From the NCBI RefSeq assembly GCF_003205575.1, contig NZ_PYBW01000013.1, positions 62,001-126,000 on the forward strand: DNA of 64,000 nt, in the 5' to 3' direction. This document shows positions 8,732 to 17,020 of the stretch, in pieces. Made by a program: the position numbers and the translations under genes. This stretch comes from Streptomyces tateyamensis. GTDB lineage: Bacteria > Actinomycetota > Actinomycetes > Streptomycetales > Streptomycetaceae. Position 1 is the stretch's first letter; the number at the start of each line of letters is the position of its first letter. Below the pieces are notes generated by a model. That model made no database searches. It was given only the letters and a program-made list of their open reading frames with translations, and had not been told where the DNA came from.

Positions 8732-10591
8732 GTGGCTGACCGCACCAGGGACCGCGCCGAGGCAGTCGTGCAGCTGCCGGCGGCCGAGGCGACGGGCGAG
8801 ATCACCGCACCGCTCTCCGCCGCGGAGATCGCCGCCGAACTGGCCGGGTCGGTCGCTCCGGCGGCCGAACCCGAGCCGGCCGCCGAGACCGACCCGAAGG
8901 CTGCACCCGAGCCCGAGCCGAAGGCTGCCTCCGAGCCCGACCCGGAACCGGCCGCAGAGGCCTCGGGGGCCGCAGACGCGGCAGACGCCGCCGGCGAGGC
9001 GGACGGGCCGGCCGAGCAGGTGCCGGTACCGGAGCGGCACAGCGGCGACCGGATCGCCGACCGCTACCGGCTGGAGGAGTGCATCTCCCGCACCACCCAG
9101 TTCAGCAGCTGGCGCGCGGTGGACGAGACGCTGCGCCGGGCCGTCGGGGTGCACCTGCTGGCGGCCGGCAACCCGCGTGCCGACGGCGTGCTGGCGGCCG
9201 CCCGCTCGGCCGCGCTGCTCGGCGACCCCCGGTTCGTCCAGGTGCTGGACGCGGTCCGCGAGGGCGACCTGGTCTACGTGATCCGGGAGTGGCTGCCCGC
9301 CGCCACCGATCTGGCCACCCTGCTCTCCGACGGTCCGCTGGAGCCCTACGAGGCCTACCAGATGGTCCGTCAGGTCACCGACGCGGTCGCCGCCGCCCAC
9401 GCCTCGGGCCGGTCCCACCTGCGGCTCACCCCCCGCTGCGTGCTGCGTACCGACACCGGCCAGTACCGGATCAACGGGGTGGCGGTGGATGCCGCACTGC
9501 GCGGTGCGGCCGACCCCGCGGACGCCACCGGCCCGGCCGCCGAACTGGCCGACACCCGGGCGATCGGCACCCTGCTCTACGCCGCCCTGACCCACCGCTG
9601 GCCGCATCCGCAGGACCGCTACGACCTGCGCGGCCTGCCCGCCGACGCCGGCCTGCTGCCCCCGGACCAGGTCCGCTCCGGGGTCCACCAGGGCCTGTCC
9701 GACCTCGCCGCCCGGACCCTGTGCGAGCCGCCGCCCGGCGAGCTCGCCCCGATCACCAGCCCGGCCGAACTGGCCAAGGAGATCGCGCTGCTGCCGCGGA
9801 TCCGGCCGCCCCAGGCCGAGTCCGGCGCCGCCACGGACCGCTACCCCGCCCCGGGCCAGACGGTGCAGCGGGACCGGGTCGCCCGCCCCGGGCCGGCCTC
9901 CCGGCACACCCCGCCGCCGCCCGGCACCCGGCCTGCCCGCCCGCAGCCGCCGCGCCCGGCCCGGCGGCGCAGCCGCCGCCAGCTGGCCAAGCGGACGGCC
10001 CAGTGGACCGTCTCGGTGGTGCTGCTGGCCGCGATCGGCTACGGCTCCTGGCAGCTGGCCGGCAAGCTCGGCGAGAGCGGCCCGCCCACCGCACTGGGCA
10101 CCTCCGGAGCCGGCCTGCCGCCGTCCAGCTCAGCCTCGGCCAAGCCGACCCCGCTGACGATCGCGAACCTCACCTCGTTCAACCCGTTCGGCGACCACCC
10201 GATGCACCCCGACCTGCTGGGGGCCGCCCACGACAACGACCCGAGCACCGCCTGGCAGACCGACGGCTACTTCGACGACCTGCCCACCATCGGCCACGGC
10301 ACCGGCCTGCTGGTCGACCTCGGCGCGGCGCGGCCGGTCAGCTCGGTCAGCGTCCAGTTCCTCGGCGCCACCAGTGCCGAGCTGCGGGTGCCCACCGGCG
10401 CCGGGGACGGCACGCCGACCAAGTTCGAGGAGTTCGGCCAGCCGGTGGCCCACGGCAACGGCACCGACGTACAGCTGCAGCCCGGCTCCCCGGTCACCTC
10501 GCGCTACCTCTTGATCTGGCTGACCGGCCTCCCCAAGGATGGGACCGGCAGATACCGCGGCCAGGTGGCCGAGATCAAGGTGACCGGCTGA
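8732..10591 (+). CDS. membrane pseudokinase with C-terminal discoidin-like extracytoplasmic domain
   Basis: 619 aa. Residues 1-110 are Ala/Glu/Pro-rich and disordered. Residues ~110-350 have a protein-kinase fold but lack the HRD and DFG motifs: 'SGRSHLRLTPRCVL' stands where HRD-K-x2-N should be, and the glycine loop is replaced by 'CISRTTQFSSWRAV'. A basic linker and one transmembrane helix (~420-445) lead to an extracellular jelly-roll-like domain ('HDNDPSTAWQTDGYF', 'GLLVDLGAARPVSSV'). This is the same architecture as the C-terminal half of M. tuberculosis MviN (Rv3910), whose pseudokinase is known to be phosphorylated by PknB and bound by FhaA; both partners are encoded in this window. 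The GTG 8732 start follows a GGGGAGG. Confidence 0.82.
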   Translation: MADRTRDRAEAVVQLPAAEATGEITAPLSAAEIAAELAGSVAPAAEPEPAAETDPKAAPEPEPKAASEPDPEPAAEASGAADAADAAGEADGPAEQVPVPERHSGDRIADRYRLEECISRTTQFSSWRAVDETLRRAVGVHLLAAGNPRADGVLAAARSAALLGDPRFVQVLDAVREGDLVYVIREWLPAATDLATLLSDGPLEPYEAYQMVRQVTDAVAAAHASGRSHLRLTPRCVLRTDTGQYRINGVAVDAALRGAADPADATGPAAELADTRAIGTLLYAALTHRWPHPQDRYDLRGLPADAGLLPPDQVRSGVHQGLSDLAARTLCEPPPGELAPITSPAELAKEIALLPRIRPPQAESGAATDRYPAPGQTVQRDRVARPGPASRHTPPPPGTRPARPQPPRPARRRSRRQLAKRTAQWTVSVVLLAAIGYGSWQLAGKLGESGPPTALGTSGAGLPPSSSASAKPTPLTIANLTSFNPFGDHPMHPDLLGAAHDNDPSTAWQTDGYFDDLPTIGHGTGLLVDLGAARPVSSVSVQFLGATSAELRVPTGAGDGTPTKFEEFGQPVAHGNGTDVQLQPGSPVTSRYLLIWLTGLPKDGTGRYRGQVAEIKVTG

Positions 10592-10640
10592 CCCGTCGGA
10601 CCGTGCGGTGTGGTCCGACGGCCCCGGAAGGTGTGGGCGG

Positions 10641-11453
10641 ATGGCAGAACCGGCAGGACCAGGGGCACAGGCGCCCACCCCGACCGAGGGGCTCGGCGAC
10701 GCCGAGCTGCTCGCCCGGCACGTGGCCGGTGACCCGACGGCCTTCGGCCTGCTGGTGCACCGGCACCGCGACCGGCTCTGGGCGATCGCGCTGCGCACCC
10801 TGGGCGACCGCGAGGAGGCCGCGGACGCACTGCAGGACGCGCTGATCTCGGCCCTGCGTTCGGCGGGCTCCTTCCAGGGCCGCTCGGCGGTCACCACCTG
10901 GCTGCACCGGATCGTGGTCAACGCCTGCCTGGACCGGGCCCGCCGGGCCGCCGTGCGCCGGGCCGGGTCGCTGGACGAGCAGCCGCAGGCGCTGGACACC
11001 CTGGTACCGGCGGCCGAGCCGGCCGAGAGCCTGGTGCTCCGCCAGGAGCTGCGCCGCGAGCTGGGCGCGGCGCTGGCCGAGCTGCCCGCGGACCAGCGCG
11101 CCGCCCTGGTACTGGTGGACATGCAGGGCTACTCGGTGGCCGAGGCGGCCGAGCTGCTGGGTGTTCCGGTGGGCACCGTGAAGAGCCGCTGCGCCCGCGG
11201 CCGGGCCCGGCTGCTGCCCCTGGTGCGCCACCTGCGGGGTCCGGGCGCCGACGATGTTTCACGTGAAACGCCGGCACCGGGAACGCCGACGCCGAGAACC
11301 TCGGCCCGGAGCACGGCCGCCGCCGGCGCGGTTTCACGTGAAACACCGTCGGGCGCACCACCACCACGGAACCGGAGAGCGGGCGGATCCGTCCCATCCG
11401 CAGCCGTCCCCGCGCCGGAGTCGAGCAAGGAAGGAGGTGCGATCGACCGATGA
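10641..11453 (+). CDS. sigM: ECF RNA polymerase sigma factor SigM
   Basis: 270 aa. Region sigma2 is about residues 25-95 ('FGLLVHRHRDRLWAIAL', 'EEAADALQDALISAL', 'TTWLHRIVVNACLD'). Region sigma4 is about 130-190 ('LAELPADQRAALVLVDMQGYSVAEAAELLGVPVGTVKSR'). The typical ECF protein ends soon after this; here a further ~75 residues of Pro/Ser/Ala-rich tail follow, containing two VSRET pentapeptides encoded by parS sites. The gene overlaps the anti-sigma gene by ATGA, so translation is coupled. Position before trxBA matches the mycobacterial sigM locus. ATG 10641 was chosen for its GGAAGG and because the sigma2 domain follows directly. Confidence 0.9.
   Translation: MAEPAGPGAQAPTPTEGLGDAELLARHVAGDPTAFGLLVHRHRDRLWAIALRTLGDREEAADALQDALISALRSAGSFQGRSAVTTWLHRIVVNACLDRARRAAVRRAGSLDEQPQALDTLVPAAEPAESLVLRQELRRELGAALAELPADQRAALVLVDMQGYSVAEAAELLGVPVGTVKSRCARGRARLLPLVRHLRGPGADDVSRETPAPGTPTPRTSARSTAAAGAVSRETPSGAPPPRNRRAGGSVPSAAVPAPESSKEGGAIDR
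11256..11269. other. parS site (ParB-binding), inside sigM
   Basis: Perfect 14-bp palindrome GTTTCACGTGAAAC, the known Streptomyces parS consensus. It is read in frame by sigM as V206-S-R-E-T210. Confidence 0.93.
11331..11344. other. parS site (ParB-binding), inside sigM
   Basis: Second perfect GTTTCACGTGAAAC in sigM, exactly 75 bp (25 codons, about 7 helical turns) from the first, encoding V231-S-R-E-T235. Confidence 0.93.
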
Positions 11454-12328
11454 CGAAGCACACCCCCGGAGCCACCGAGCCGGCCGCGGCGTCGCACCCC
11501 TCCGCCGAGCAGCTGGCCGACCTGGCCGAGCAGCTGCTGCCGGCCGCCGAGGCGGCCGAACTGGACACCCACCTGGCCGGGTGCGCCGAATGCGCGGACA
11601 CCCTGGCCGCGCTGGACGAGCTGCGCCTGCTGCTGGGCCAGGACTGGGTCGGACCGATGCCGCCCGAGGTGGCGCTGCGGATCGACGCCGCGCTCGCCCT
11701 GGCCGCCACCGAGGCCCTCCCCGGGCCCGGAGCGCCCGGCACCCCGGCAACCGCCCCGCGCCCCGCCCCGGCCGCTCCCCCGGCCCGCCGCGACCGCGCC
11801 ACCGGCCCGGCCGGCCGCTCCCGGGCCCGCCGCCGCGGCCTGCTGGTGTTCGCCGCCACCGCGGTGGCGGGACTCGGCCTGGTCTCGTCCGCGATGCTCG
11901 GCCTCTTCGCCGGCCACGACCAGGCGACCGGCTCGAGTGCCAGTGCCGCCCGCCCGGCCGACACCGGCGCGCCGGCCCTGCGGCCGGCCACCGGAACGCA
12001 GTTCAGTGCCGAGGACCTGCCGGCCCAGATCCACCAGTTGCTGGCCGGCTCCTCACCGGGCCCCGGCGCACAGCCGCACCTGAGCACCGCGCAGGGCCCC
12101 GACTCGGCCACCGGCGGCCCGCTGCCCCCGTTCTGCGTGCGCGAGTCGGTGGGCGAGCACCAGGACGAGTCACCGCTCACCGTGGCGCACGGCAGCTACG
12201 CCGGCGCGCCGGTGGACGCCTACGTCTACCGCAGCGCCGCGGACCGGCTGGACGTCTTCCTGGTCACCCCCGGCTGCACCACCTCCCCCGCCCCGGTGCT
12301 GCTGCGCCAGCAGGTCCCGGCGAGCTGA
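11450..12328 (+). CDS. membrane anti-sigma factor with zinc-finger motif
   Basis: 292 aa. A ZAS-like motif HxxxCxxC ('THLAGCAEC', about residues 39-46) sits in an N-terminal cytoplasmic domain that starts with the [15 protein letters not shown] helix. One transmembrane helix is near 129-153 ('[21 protein letters not shown]'). An extracytoplasmic C-terminal domain of ~140 residues has two cysteines (PFCVRE, PGCTTS) that could form a disulfide. The ATGA overlap with sigM and an AAGGAGG 12 nt upstream support co-translation and its role as the SigM antagonist. The inducing signal is unknown; the neighbouring thioredoxin genes hint at redox or envelope stress. Confidence 0.85.
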   Translation: MTKHTPGATEPAAASHPSAEQLADLAEQLLPAAEAAELDTHLAGCAECADTLAALDELRLLLGQDWVGPMPPEVALRIDAALALAATEALPGPGAPGTPATAPRPAPAAPPARRDRATGPAGRSRARRRGLLVFAATAVAGLGLVSSAMLGLFAGHDQATGSSASAARPADTGAPALRPATGTQFSAEDLPAQIHQLLAGSSPGPGAQPHLSTAQGPDSATGGPLPPFCVRESVGEHQDESPLTVAHGSYAGAPVDAYVYRSAADRLDVFLVTPGCTTSPAPVLLRQQVPAS

Positions 12329-12407
12329 CCCGGGCCGCCGCACGCCCCGTCAGCTCCGGGAACGCTGTCGGGGCGCCCGAGGGGTGGGCCGCGCTGCCCC
12401 TGCCGCA

Positions 12408-12434
12408 GGGAATGCGGGACACTGGGCAGTCGTT
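12408..12434 (+). promoter_or_regulatory. SigR-type promoter of trxBA
   Basis: GGGAAT (12408-12413), an 18-bp spacer and GTT (12432-12434) match the SigR consensus GGGAAT-N16-18-GTT known for the thiol-oxidative-stress regulon of Streptomyces, whose classic target is trxBA. It lies 70 bp before the trxB GTG. Confidence 0.75.
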
Positions 12435-12503
12435 GACCAGGGCGGCGGCAAGGTCGCCGTCCTCCCCGCGTGGCGCGGGCCGCGATGCCAACCAGGAGAT
12501 GCA

Positions 12504-13472
12504 GTGAGCGACGTCCGTAACGTGATCATCATCGGTTCCGGCCCGGCCGGCTACACGGCCGCGCTCTACACGGCGCGGGCCTCCCTCCAGCCGCTCGTCT
12601 TCGAGGGCGCGGTGACGGCGGGCGGTGCCCTGATGAACACCACCGAGGTCGAGAACTTCCCCGGCTTCCGGGACGGCATCATGGGCCCCGAGCTGATGGA
12701 CAACATGCGCGCCCAGGCCGAGCGCTTCGGCGCCGAGCTGATCCCCGACGACGTGGTCGCGGTCGACCTCTCGGGTGACATCAAGACGGTCACCGACTCC
12801 GAGGGCACCGTGCACCGGGCCCGCGCCGTGATCATCACCACCGGCTCGCAGCACCGCAAGCTCGGCCTGCCCCGCGAGGACGCCCTGTCCGGCCGCGGCG
12901 TCTCCTGGTGCGCCACCTGCGACGGCTTCTTCTTCCGCGACCAGGACATCGCGGTGGTCGGCGGCGGCGACACCGCCCTGGAGGAGGCGACCTTCCTCTC
13001 CCGCTTCGCCAAGTCCGTCACCGTGGTGCACCGCCGCAGCGAGCTGCGCGCCTCCAAGGCGATGCAGGAGCGCGCCTTCGCCGACCCGAAGATCAGCTTC
13101 GCCTGGGACAGCGCGGTGGAGGAGATCCACGGCGACCCGAAGCTGACCGGCGTCACCCTGCGGGACACGAACACCGGGGAGCTGCGCGAGCTGCCGGTCA
13201 CCGGCCTGTTCATCGCGATCGGCCACGACCCGCGCACCGAGCTGTTCAAGGGCCAGCTCGAGCTGGACGAGGAGGGCTACCTCAAGGTGGCGGCCCCCTC
13301 GACCCGGACCGGGATCCCCGGCGTCTTCGCCGCCGGCGACGTGGTCGACCACACCTACCGCCAGGCGATCACCGCCGCCGGCACCGGCTGCTCCGCCGCG
13401 CTGGACGCCGAGCGGTACCTGGCCCACCTGGCCCACGAGGCCGAGCAGGCCGCGGCCGCGGTCGCCGTCTGA
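12504..13472 (+). CDS. trxB: thioredoxin-disulfide reductase
   Basis: 322 aa. It is a cytoplasmic FAD/NADPH flavoenzyme that reduces thioredoxin. FAD-binding [10 protein letters not shown] is near residue 10, the redox-active CATC in '[11 protein letters not shown]' near 135, the NADPH-binding [10 protein letters not shown] near 155, and the FAD motif '[10 protein letters not shown]' near 278. GTG 12504 has AGGAG 6 nt upstream and starts the protein just before the FAD motif. It is followed after 107 bp by trxA. Confidence 0.97.
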   Translation: MSDVRNVIIIGSGPAGYTAALYTARASLQPLVFEGAVTAGGALMNTTEVENFPGFRDGIMGPELMDNMRAQAERFGAELIPDDVVAVDLSGDIKTVTDSEGTVHRARAVIITTGSQHRKLGLPREDALSGRGVSWCATCDGFFFRDQDIAVVGGGDTALEEATFLSRFAKSVTVVHRRSELRASKAMQERAFADPKISFAWDSAVEEIHGDPKLTGVTLRDTNTGELRELPVTGLFIAIGHDPRTELFKGQLELDEEGYLKVAAPSTRTGIPGVFAAGDVVDHTYRQAITAAGTGCSAALDAERYLAHLAHEAEQAAAAVAV

Positions 13473-13579
13473 CCCGGACCCGCGGTCCGGCCGATCCGCA
13501 ACCGGGGCGCGAAAGAAATCCGCACTCCCTGTTGTTGTGATCGTCTGAGCGACACTCTCCGCGACCTTAAGGAGCTCCC

Positions 13580-13918
13580 GTGGCCGGCGCCACCAAGACC
13601 GTGACCGACGCGACCTTCGACACCGAGGTCCTCAAGAGTGACAAGCCCGTGCTGGTGGACTTCTGGGCCACCTGGTGCGGCCCGTGCAAGCAGGTGGCCC
13701 CGGTCCTGGAGGCCATCGCCGAGGAGTACGAGGGCAAGCTGACCGTGGCCAAGGTCGACGTCGACCAGAACGCCGCCGTCGCCGCCCAGTACGGCGTGAT
13801 CTCCATCCCGACGCTGAACGTCTACGTCAACGGCGAGTTGGTCAAGAGCATCGTCGGCGCCAAGCCGAAGGCCGCCCTGCTGCGCGACCTGGCGGAGTAC
13901 CTCCCGTCGGCCGAGTAG
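13580..13918 (+). CDS. trxA: thioredoxin
   Basis: 112 aa, the usual length. The active site WCGPC lies near residues 34-38 and the conserved cis-Pro in 'SIPTLNVY' near 78. It is a cytoplasmic disulfide reductant, recycled by TrxB from the gene before it. GTG 13580 is preceded by AAGGAG at 6 nt. An 18-bp terminator stem follows the stop. Confidence 0.97.
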   Translation: MAGATKTVTDATFDTEVLKSDKPVLVDFWATWCGPCKQVAPVLEAIAEEYEGKLTVAKVDVDQNAAVAAQYGVISIPTLNVYVNGELVKSIVGAKPKAALLRDLAEYLPSAE

Positions 13919-13927
13919 GGCGCGACC

Positions 13928-13977
13928 GGGCATGACGAAGGGGCGGGCCCGCTCGGGCTCGCCCCTTCGTCATGCCC
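13928..13977. terminator. intrinsic terminator downstream of trxA
   Basis: A perfect 18-bp stem (13928-13945 with 13960-13977) with a 14-nt loop lies between trxA and the converging GNAT gene, and may act in both directions. Confidence 0.85.
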
Positions 13978-14003
13978 CACTGCCGCGGTGCGGCCGGGTG
14001 TGC

Positions 14004-14612
14004 TCAGAACGGCCGCAGCACCGGCTCCTGCCGCCCGCCGCCCAGCAGCAGCTCCAGCGCGCCCTCCCGCCAGGAGGCGGTGGAGCGTGCCTCCAACCGC
14101 AGCCGCGGGTACCGGTGGTGCGGGCGCACCGTCTTGAAGCCGACCGCCAGCAGGTGGTCGGCCGGCAGCAGGCAGCTCGGCCGCTCCAGCCCGGCCGCCC
14201 CGAACGCCTCGATCGCCCGGAAGCCGCGCTGCACCAGGTCCTTGGCCACCGTCTGCACCAACACCCGCCCCAGCCCCTGCCCCTGGAACTCCGGCAGCAC
14301 CCGACTGGTCATCAGCTGGACCGCGTCCGGCGACACCGGGCTGGTCGGGAAGGACTGCGAGCGCGGCACGTAAGCCGGCGGCGCGTACAGCACGAAGCCG
14401 GCCGGCTGCTGGTCCACGTAGGCGATCCGCCCGCAGGAGCCCCACTCCAGCAGCACCGCCGAGATCCACCCCTCCTTCTCCTGCTCCGCCTTGCCCCCGT
14501 CCACCGCCTCCCGCCCGCGCACCGGGTCGAGCTCCCAGAAGACGCAGGAGCGGCAGGGCAGCGGCAGGTCCGCCAGGTTGTCCAGCGTCAGCGGGACGAT
14601 CCTGCGACCCAT
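14004..14612 (-). CDS. GNAT family N-acetyltransferase
   Basis: 202 aa. The acetyl-CoA-binding segment 'VLPEFQGQGLGRVLVQTV' (Q/R-x-x-G-x-G/A) is near residue 105. The N-terminus carries a CxxC within 'LPCRSCVFWELDP', a feature I associate with the actinobacterial GNAT found next to parAB. The substrate is unknown. ATG 14612 has GAGGAGG 8 nt upstream; the longer frame would translate through the parS palindrome and is rejected. It lies downstream of parB on the same strand, separated by the 34-bp parS palindrome. Confidence 0.88.
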   Translation of the reverse strand: MGRRIVPLTLDNLADLPLPCRSCVFWELDPVRGREAVDGGKAEQEKEGWISAVLLEWGSCGRIAYVDQQPAGFVLYAPPAYVPRSQSFPTSPVSPDAVQLMTSRVLPEFQGQGLGRVLVQTVAKDLVQRGFRAIEAFGAAGLERPSCLLPADHLLAVGFKTVRPHHRYPRLRLEARSTASWREGALELLLGGGRQEPVLRPF

Positions 14613-14681
14613 CCGGCACACCTCCTCGTTCGGTTCCCCCGGGGGCCAGGCCCTACCGGACGTCTCCCCCGTACAACGAGA

Positions 14682-14715
14682 GTGGGTGCATGTTTCACGT
14701 GAAACATGCACCCAC
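14682..14715. other. parS site embedded in a 34-bp perfect palindrome
   Basis: The parS GTTTCACGTGAAAC occupies 14692-14705. Ten further bases on each side are also complementary, giving 17 + 17 bp of perfect dyad symmetry. It sits between the parB stop and the GNAT start. In RNA it could fold as a hairpin and act as terminator or attenuator; as DNA it is a ParB site. None of the other five parS sites extends beyond the 14-mer. Confidence 0.85.
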
Positions 14716-14745
14716 CACTTCCGTTCTCCCGACCGTTCGACCGCC

Positions 14746-15816
14746 TCAGCTCTGCGAGAGCCGCAGGCCGTCCTCCCCGGGGGCCAGGCTGTCCAGGATC
14801 CGGTTCAGGTCCTCCACCGAGGCGAACTCCAGGACCACCTTGCCCTTGCCCAGCTTCCCGTTGCGCTGCGAGACCTCGACCTTGACCCGGGTCTCGAAGC
14901 GGTCTGAGAGGCGACCCGCCAGATCGTTGAAGGCCGGCGAGATCAGTCGGCCAGCCTTGGGGCCGATCGGCCGCCGGGGCTTGTCCTCCTCTTCCTCCTT
15001 CATCAGCGCCACGATCTCCTCGGTGGAGCGCACCGAGAGACCCTCCGCGACGATCCGCTTGGCCAGCGCCTCCTGCCGCTCGGCGTCCGGCGCCCCGAGC
15101 AGCGCCCGGGCGTGGCCGGCCGACAGCACCCCGGCCGCCACCCGCGGCTGCACCGCGGGCGAGAGCTTGAGCAGCCGCAGCGTGTTGGAGACGTGCGTGC
15201 GGGAGCGGCCGATCCGGTCGGCCAACGCGTCGTGGGTGCACCCGAAGTCGCGCAGCAGCTGGTCGTAGGCGGCGGCCTCCTCCAGCGGGTTGAGCTCGGC
15301 CCGGTGCAGGTTCTCCAGCAGCGCGTCCAACAGCAGCTTGTCGTCCTCGGTGGCCCGGACGATCGCCGGGATCCGCTCCAGACCAGCCGCCCGGGAGGCC
15401 CGCCAGCGGCGCTCGCCCATGATCAGCTCGTACTGCTCCGGGCCGACCTGACGGACCACCACCGGCTGGAGCAGACCCACCTCCTTGATCGAGGTGACCA
15501 GCTCCTCCAGCTTGGCCTCGTCGAACACCTCCCGCGGCTGGCGCGGGTTGGGGGTGATCGCCTCCAGCGGCAGCTCGGCGAACCGCGCCCCGTCCACCGG
15601 AGCCAGCACCTGCTCGGTCACCGCCGCCTTCTCGGCGACCGTGCCGCGCCCGGGCGGCGGCAGCAGCGGCACCGCACTGGGCGACACCGCCGCGGCGCCG
15701 GCGGACGCCGGAGCCGGCCGGGTCGGCGCGGCGATGGCGGGCCCGACGGCCGCCGGCGAAGCGGCCGGCGGGATCAGCGCGCCCAGCCCCTTACCCAGTC
15801 CCCTGCGCCCACTCAC
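14746..15816 (-). CDS. parB: chromosome-partitioning protein ParB
   Basis: 356 aa. It is a CTP-dependent DNA clamp that loads at parS and helps segregate origins during sporulation septation. The N-terminus '[15 protein letters not shown]' is the ParA-contacting tail. Residues ~40-75 are a Pro/Ala linker. The CTP-binding core holds 'NPRQPR' and 'GERRWRAS'. The helix-turn-helix is '[22 protein letters not shown]'. The C-terminal dimerisation domain ends '[17 protein letters not shown]'. The GTG start overlaps the parA stop (GTGA), and a GGAGG lies 7 nt upstream. Confidence 0.96.
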   Translation of the reverse strand: MSGRRGLGKGLGALIPPAASPAAVGPAIAAPTRPAPASAGAAAVSPSAVPLLPPPGRGTVAEKAAVTEQVLAPVDGARFAELPLEAITPNPRQPREVFDEAKLEELVTSIKEVGLLQPVVVRQVGPEQYELIMGERRWRASRAAGLERIPAIVRATEDDKLLLDALLENLHRAELNPLEEAAAYDQLLRDFGCTHDALADRIGRSRTHVSNTLRLLKLSPAVQPRVAAGVLSAGHARALLGAPDAERQEALAKRIVAEGLSVRSTEEIVALMKEEEEDKPRRPIGPKAGRLISPAFNDLAGRLSDRFETRVKVEVSQRNGKLGKGKVVLEFASVEDLNRILDSLAPGEDGLRLSQS

Positions 15817-16922
15817 CGATTGCCCTCCATCGTGCTCTGTTCTGCCACCGGCGACGCCTGCGCGCCGATGGTGTGGCGATGCTGGCCGACCGCGTCCAGC
15901 GCCTCGGCGGCGGCCTGGGTGGAAGCGGCCGGCCCGGCCTGGCCCACCGCGCGCAGTGCCAGCTCGCGGGCGGCCTCCAGGTAGGAGAGCGCCCCGGTCG
16001 AACCCGGGTCGTAGGTCAGCACGGTCTGCCCGTAGCTGGGCGCCTCGGAGACTCGGACCGAGCGCGGGATCGCGGTGCTCAGCACCTCGGTGGTGAAGTG
16101 GTTGCGCACTTCCTCCGCCACCTGCGAGGCCAGCCTGGTCCGCGCGTCGTACATGGTGAGCAGGATCGTCGACACGTGCAGCACCGGGTTCAGGTGGGCC
16201 CGGACCAGCTCGACGTTGCGCAGCAGCTGCCCCAGGCCCTCCAGTGCGTAGTACTCGCACTGGATCGGGATCAGCACCTCCTGGCCGGCCACCAGGGCGT
16301 TGACCGTCAGCAACCCCAGCGAGGGCGGACAGTCGATCAGGATGTAGTCCAGCGGCTGCTCGTAGGCCTGGATCGCGCGCTGCAGCCGGCCCTCCCGGGC
16401 CACCATGGAGACCAGCTCGATCTCGGCGCCCGCCAGGTCGATGGTGGCCGGGACGCAGAACAGCCCCTCCACCTCGACCACCGGCTGCACCACGTCGGCC
16501 AGCGGCTTGCCCTCCACCAGGACGTCGTAGATCGAGGGCACCTCGGCGTGGTGGTCGATGCCGAGGGCGGTGGAGGCGTTGCCCTGCGGATCGAGGTCGA
16601 TCACCAGGACCCGCAGCCCGTGCATGGCCAGTGAGGCGGCCATGTTCACGGTGGTGGTGGTCTTGCCGACCCCACCCTTCTGGTTGGCCACCACGATCAC
16701 CCGGGTCGCCGACGGCCTGGGCAGGCCCTCGCCCGCCCGTCCCAGCGCCTGGACCGCAGCCTGGGCGGCCCGCGCTATGGGGGTGTCATCGATCTGCTCG
16801 ATGGTCTCCGACTCCTGCATGGGGGTCAGTGTTTCACGTGAAACCGGAGCGGCAACAGTCACCGCCTGGCTGCGGGCCAGGATGCCCGAGAGGAGGGAAC
16901 GACGTTTCACGTGAAACACCAT
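15813..16922 (-). CDS. parA: chromosome-partitioning ATPase ParA
   Basis: About 369 aa as drawn. Deviant Walker A '[10 protein letters not shown]', switch '[10 protein letters not shown]', Walker B '[15 protein letters not shown]'. It binds DNA non-specifically with ATP and is released by ParB, moving origins during sporulation. The start is uncertain: ATG 16922 (MVFHVKRRS) includes two parS sites in the coding region, while ATG 16820 (MQESETIEQ) would leave both in the leader. Neither has a good Shine-Dalgarno. The S. coelicolor protein, as I remember it, also includes a VSRET before the conserved 'DDTPI-RAAQ', favouring the longer form. Overlaps parB by 4 bp. Confidence 0.93.
   Translation of the reverse strand: MVFHVKRRSLLSGILARSQAVTVAAPVSRETLTPMQESETIEQIDDTPIARAAQAAVQALGRAGEGLPRPSATRVIVVANQKGGVGKTTTTVNMAASLAMHGLRVLVIDLDPQGNASTALGIDHHAEVPSIYDVLVEGKPLADVVQPVVEVEGLFCVPATIDLAGAEIELVSMVAREGRLQRAIQAYEQPLDYILIDCPPSLGLLTVNALVAGQEVLIPIQCEYYALEGLGQLLRNVELVRAHLNPVLHVSTILLTMYDARTRLASQVAEEVRNHFTTEVLSTAIPRSVRVSEAPSYGQTVLTYDPGSTGALSYLEAARELALRAVGQAGPAASTQAAAEALDAVGQHRHTIGAQASPVAEQSTMEGNR
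16831..16844. other. parS site upstream of or within parA 5' end
   Basis: Perfect GTTTCACGTGAAAC. If ParA starts at 16922 it encodes V27-S-R-E-T31; otherwise it is in the leader 11 bp before ATG 16820. Confidence 0.93.
16904..16917. other. parS site at parA 5' end
   Basis: Perfect GTTTCACGTGAAAC, 73 bp from the neighbouring parS. In the longest plausible ParA it is read in a different frame, as part of M-V-F-H-V-K. Confidence 0.93.
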
Positions 16923-16971
16923 GCCCGCAATGTCGGAAATCTGACGGTGCGACACTCCGGGCGAAAGCAAG

Positions 16972-17003
16972 AGCCCCTGATCGCACACGGGCGACCAGGG
17001 GCT
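16972..17003 (-). terminator. intrinsic terminator downstream of rsmG
   Basis: An 8-bp stem (16972-16979 with 16996-17003) on the minus strand is followed by a U-rich CTTGCTTT. It lies just after the rsmG stop and upstream of parA, so parAB probably has its own promoter. Confidence 0.6.
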
Positions 17004-17020
17004 TTGTCGAAAACCGGGGA

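Noticed and set aside
3629..9907. 2092-codon open frame on the minus strand
   Set aside because: GC-rich shadow: it spans DUF6049, MurJ and the pseudokinase on the opposite strand and its translation is low-complexity Arg/Gly/Leu with no domains.
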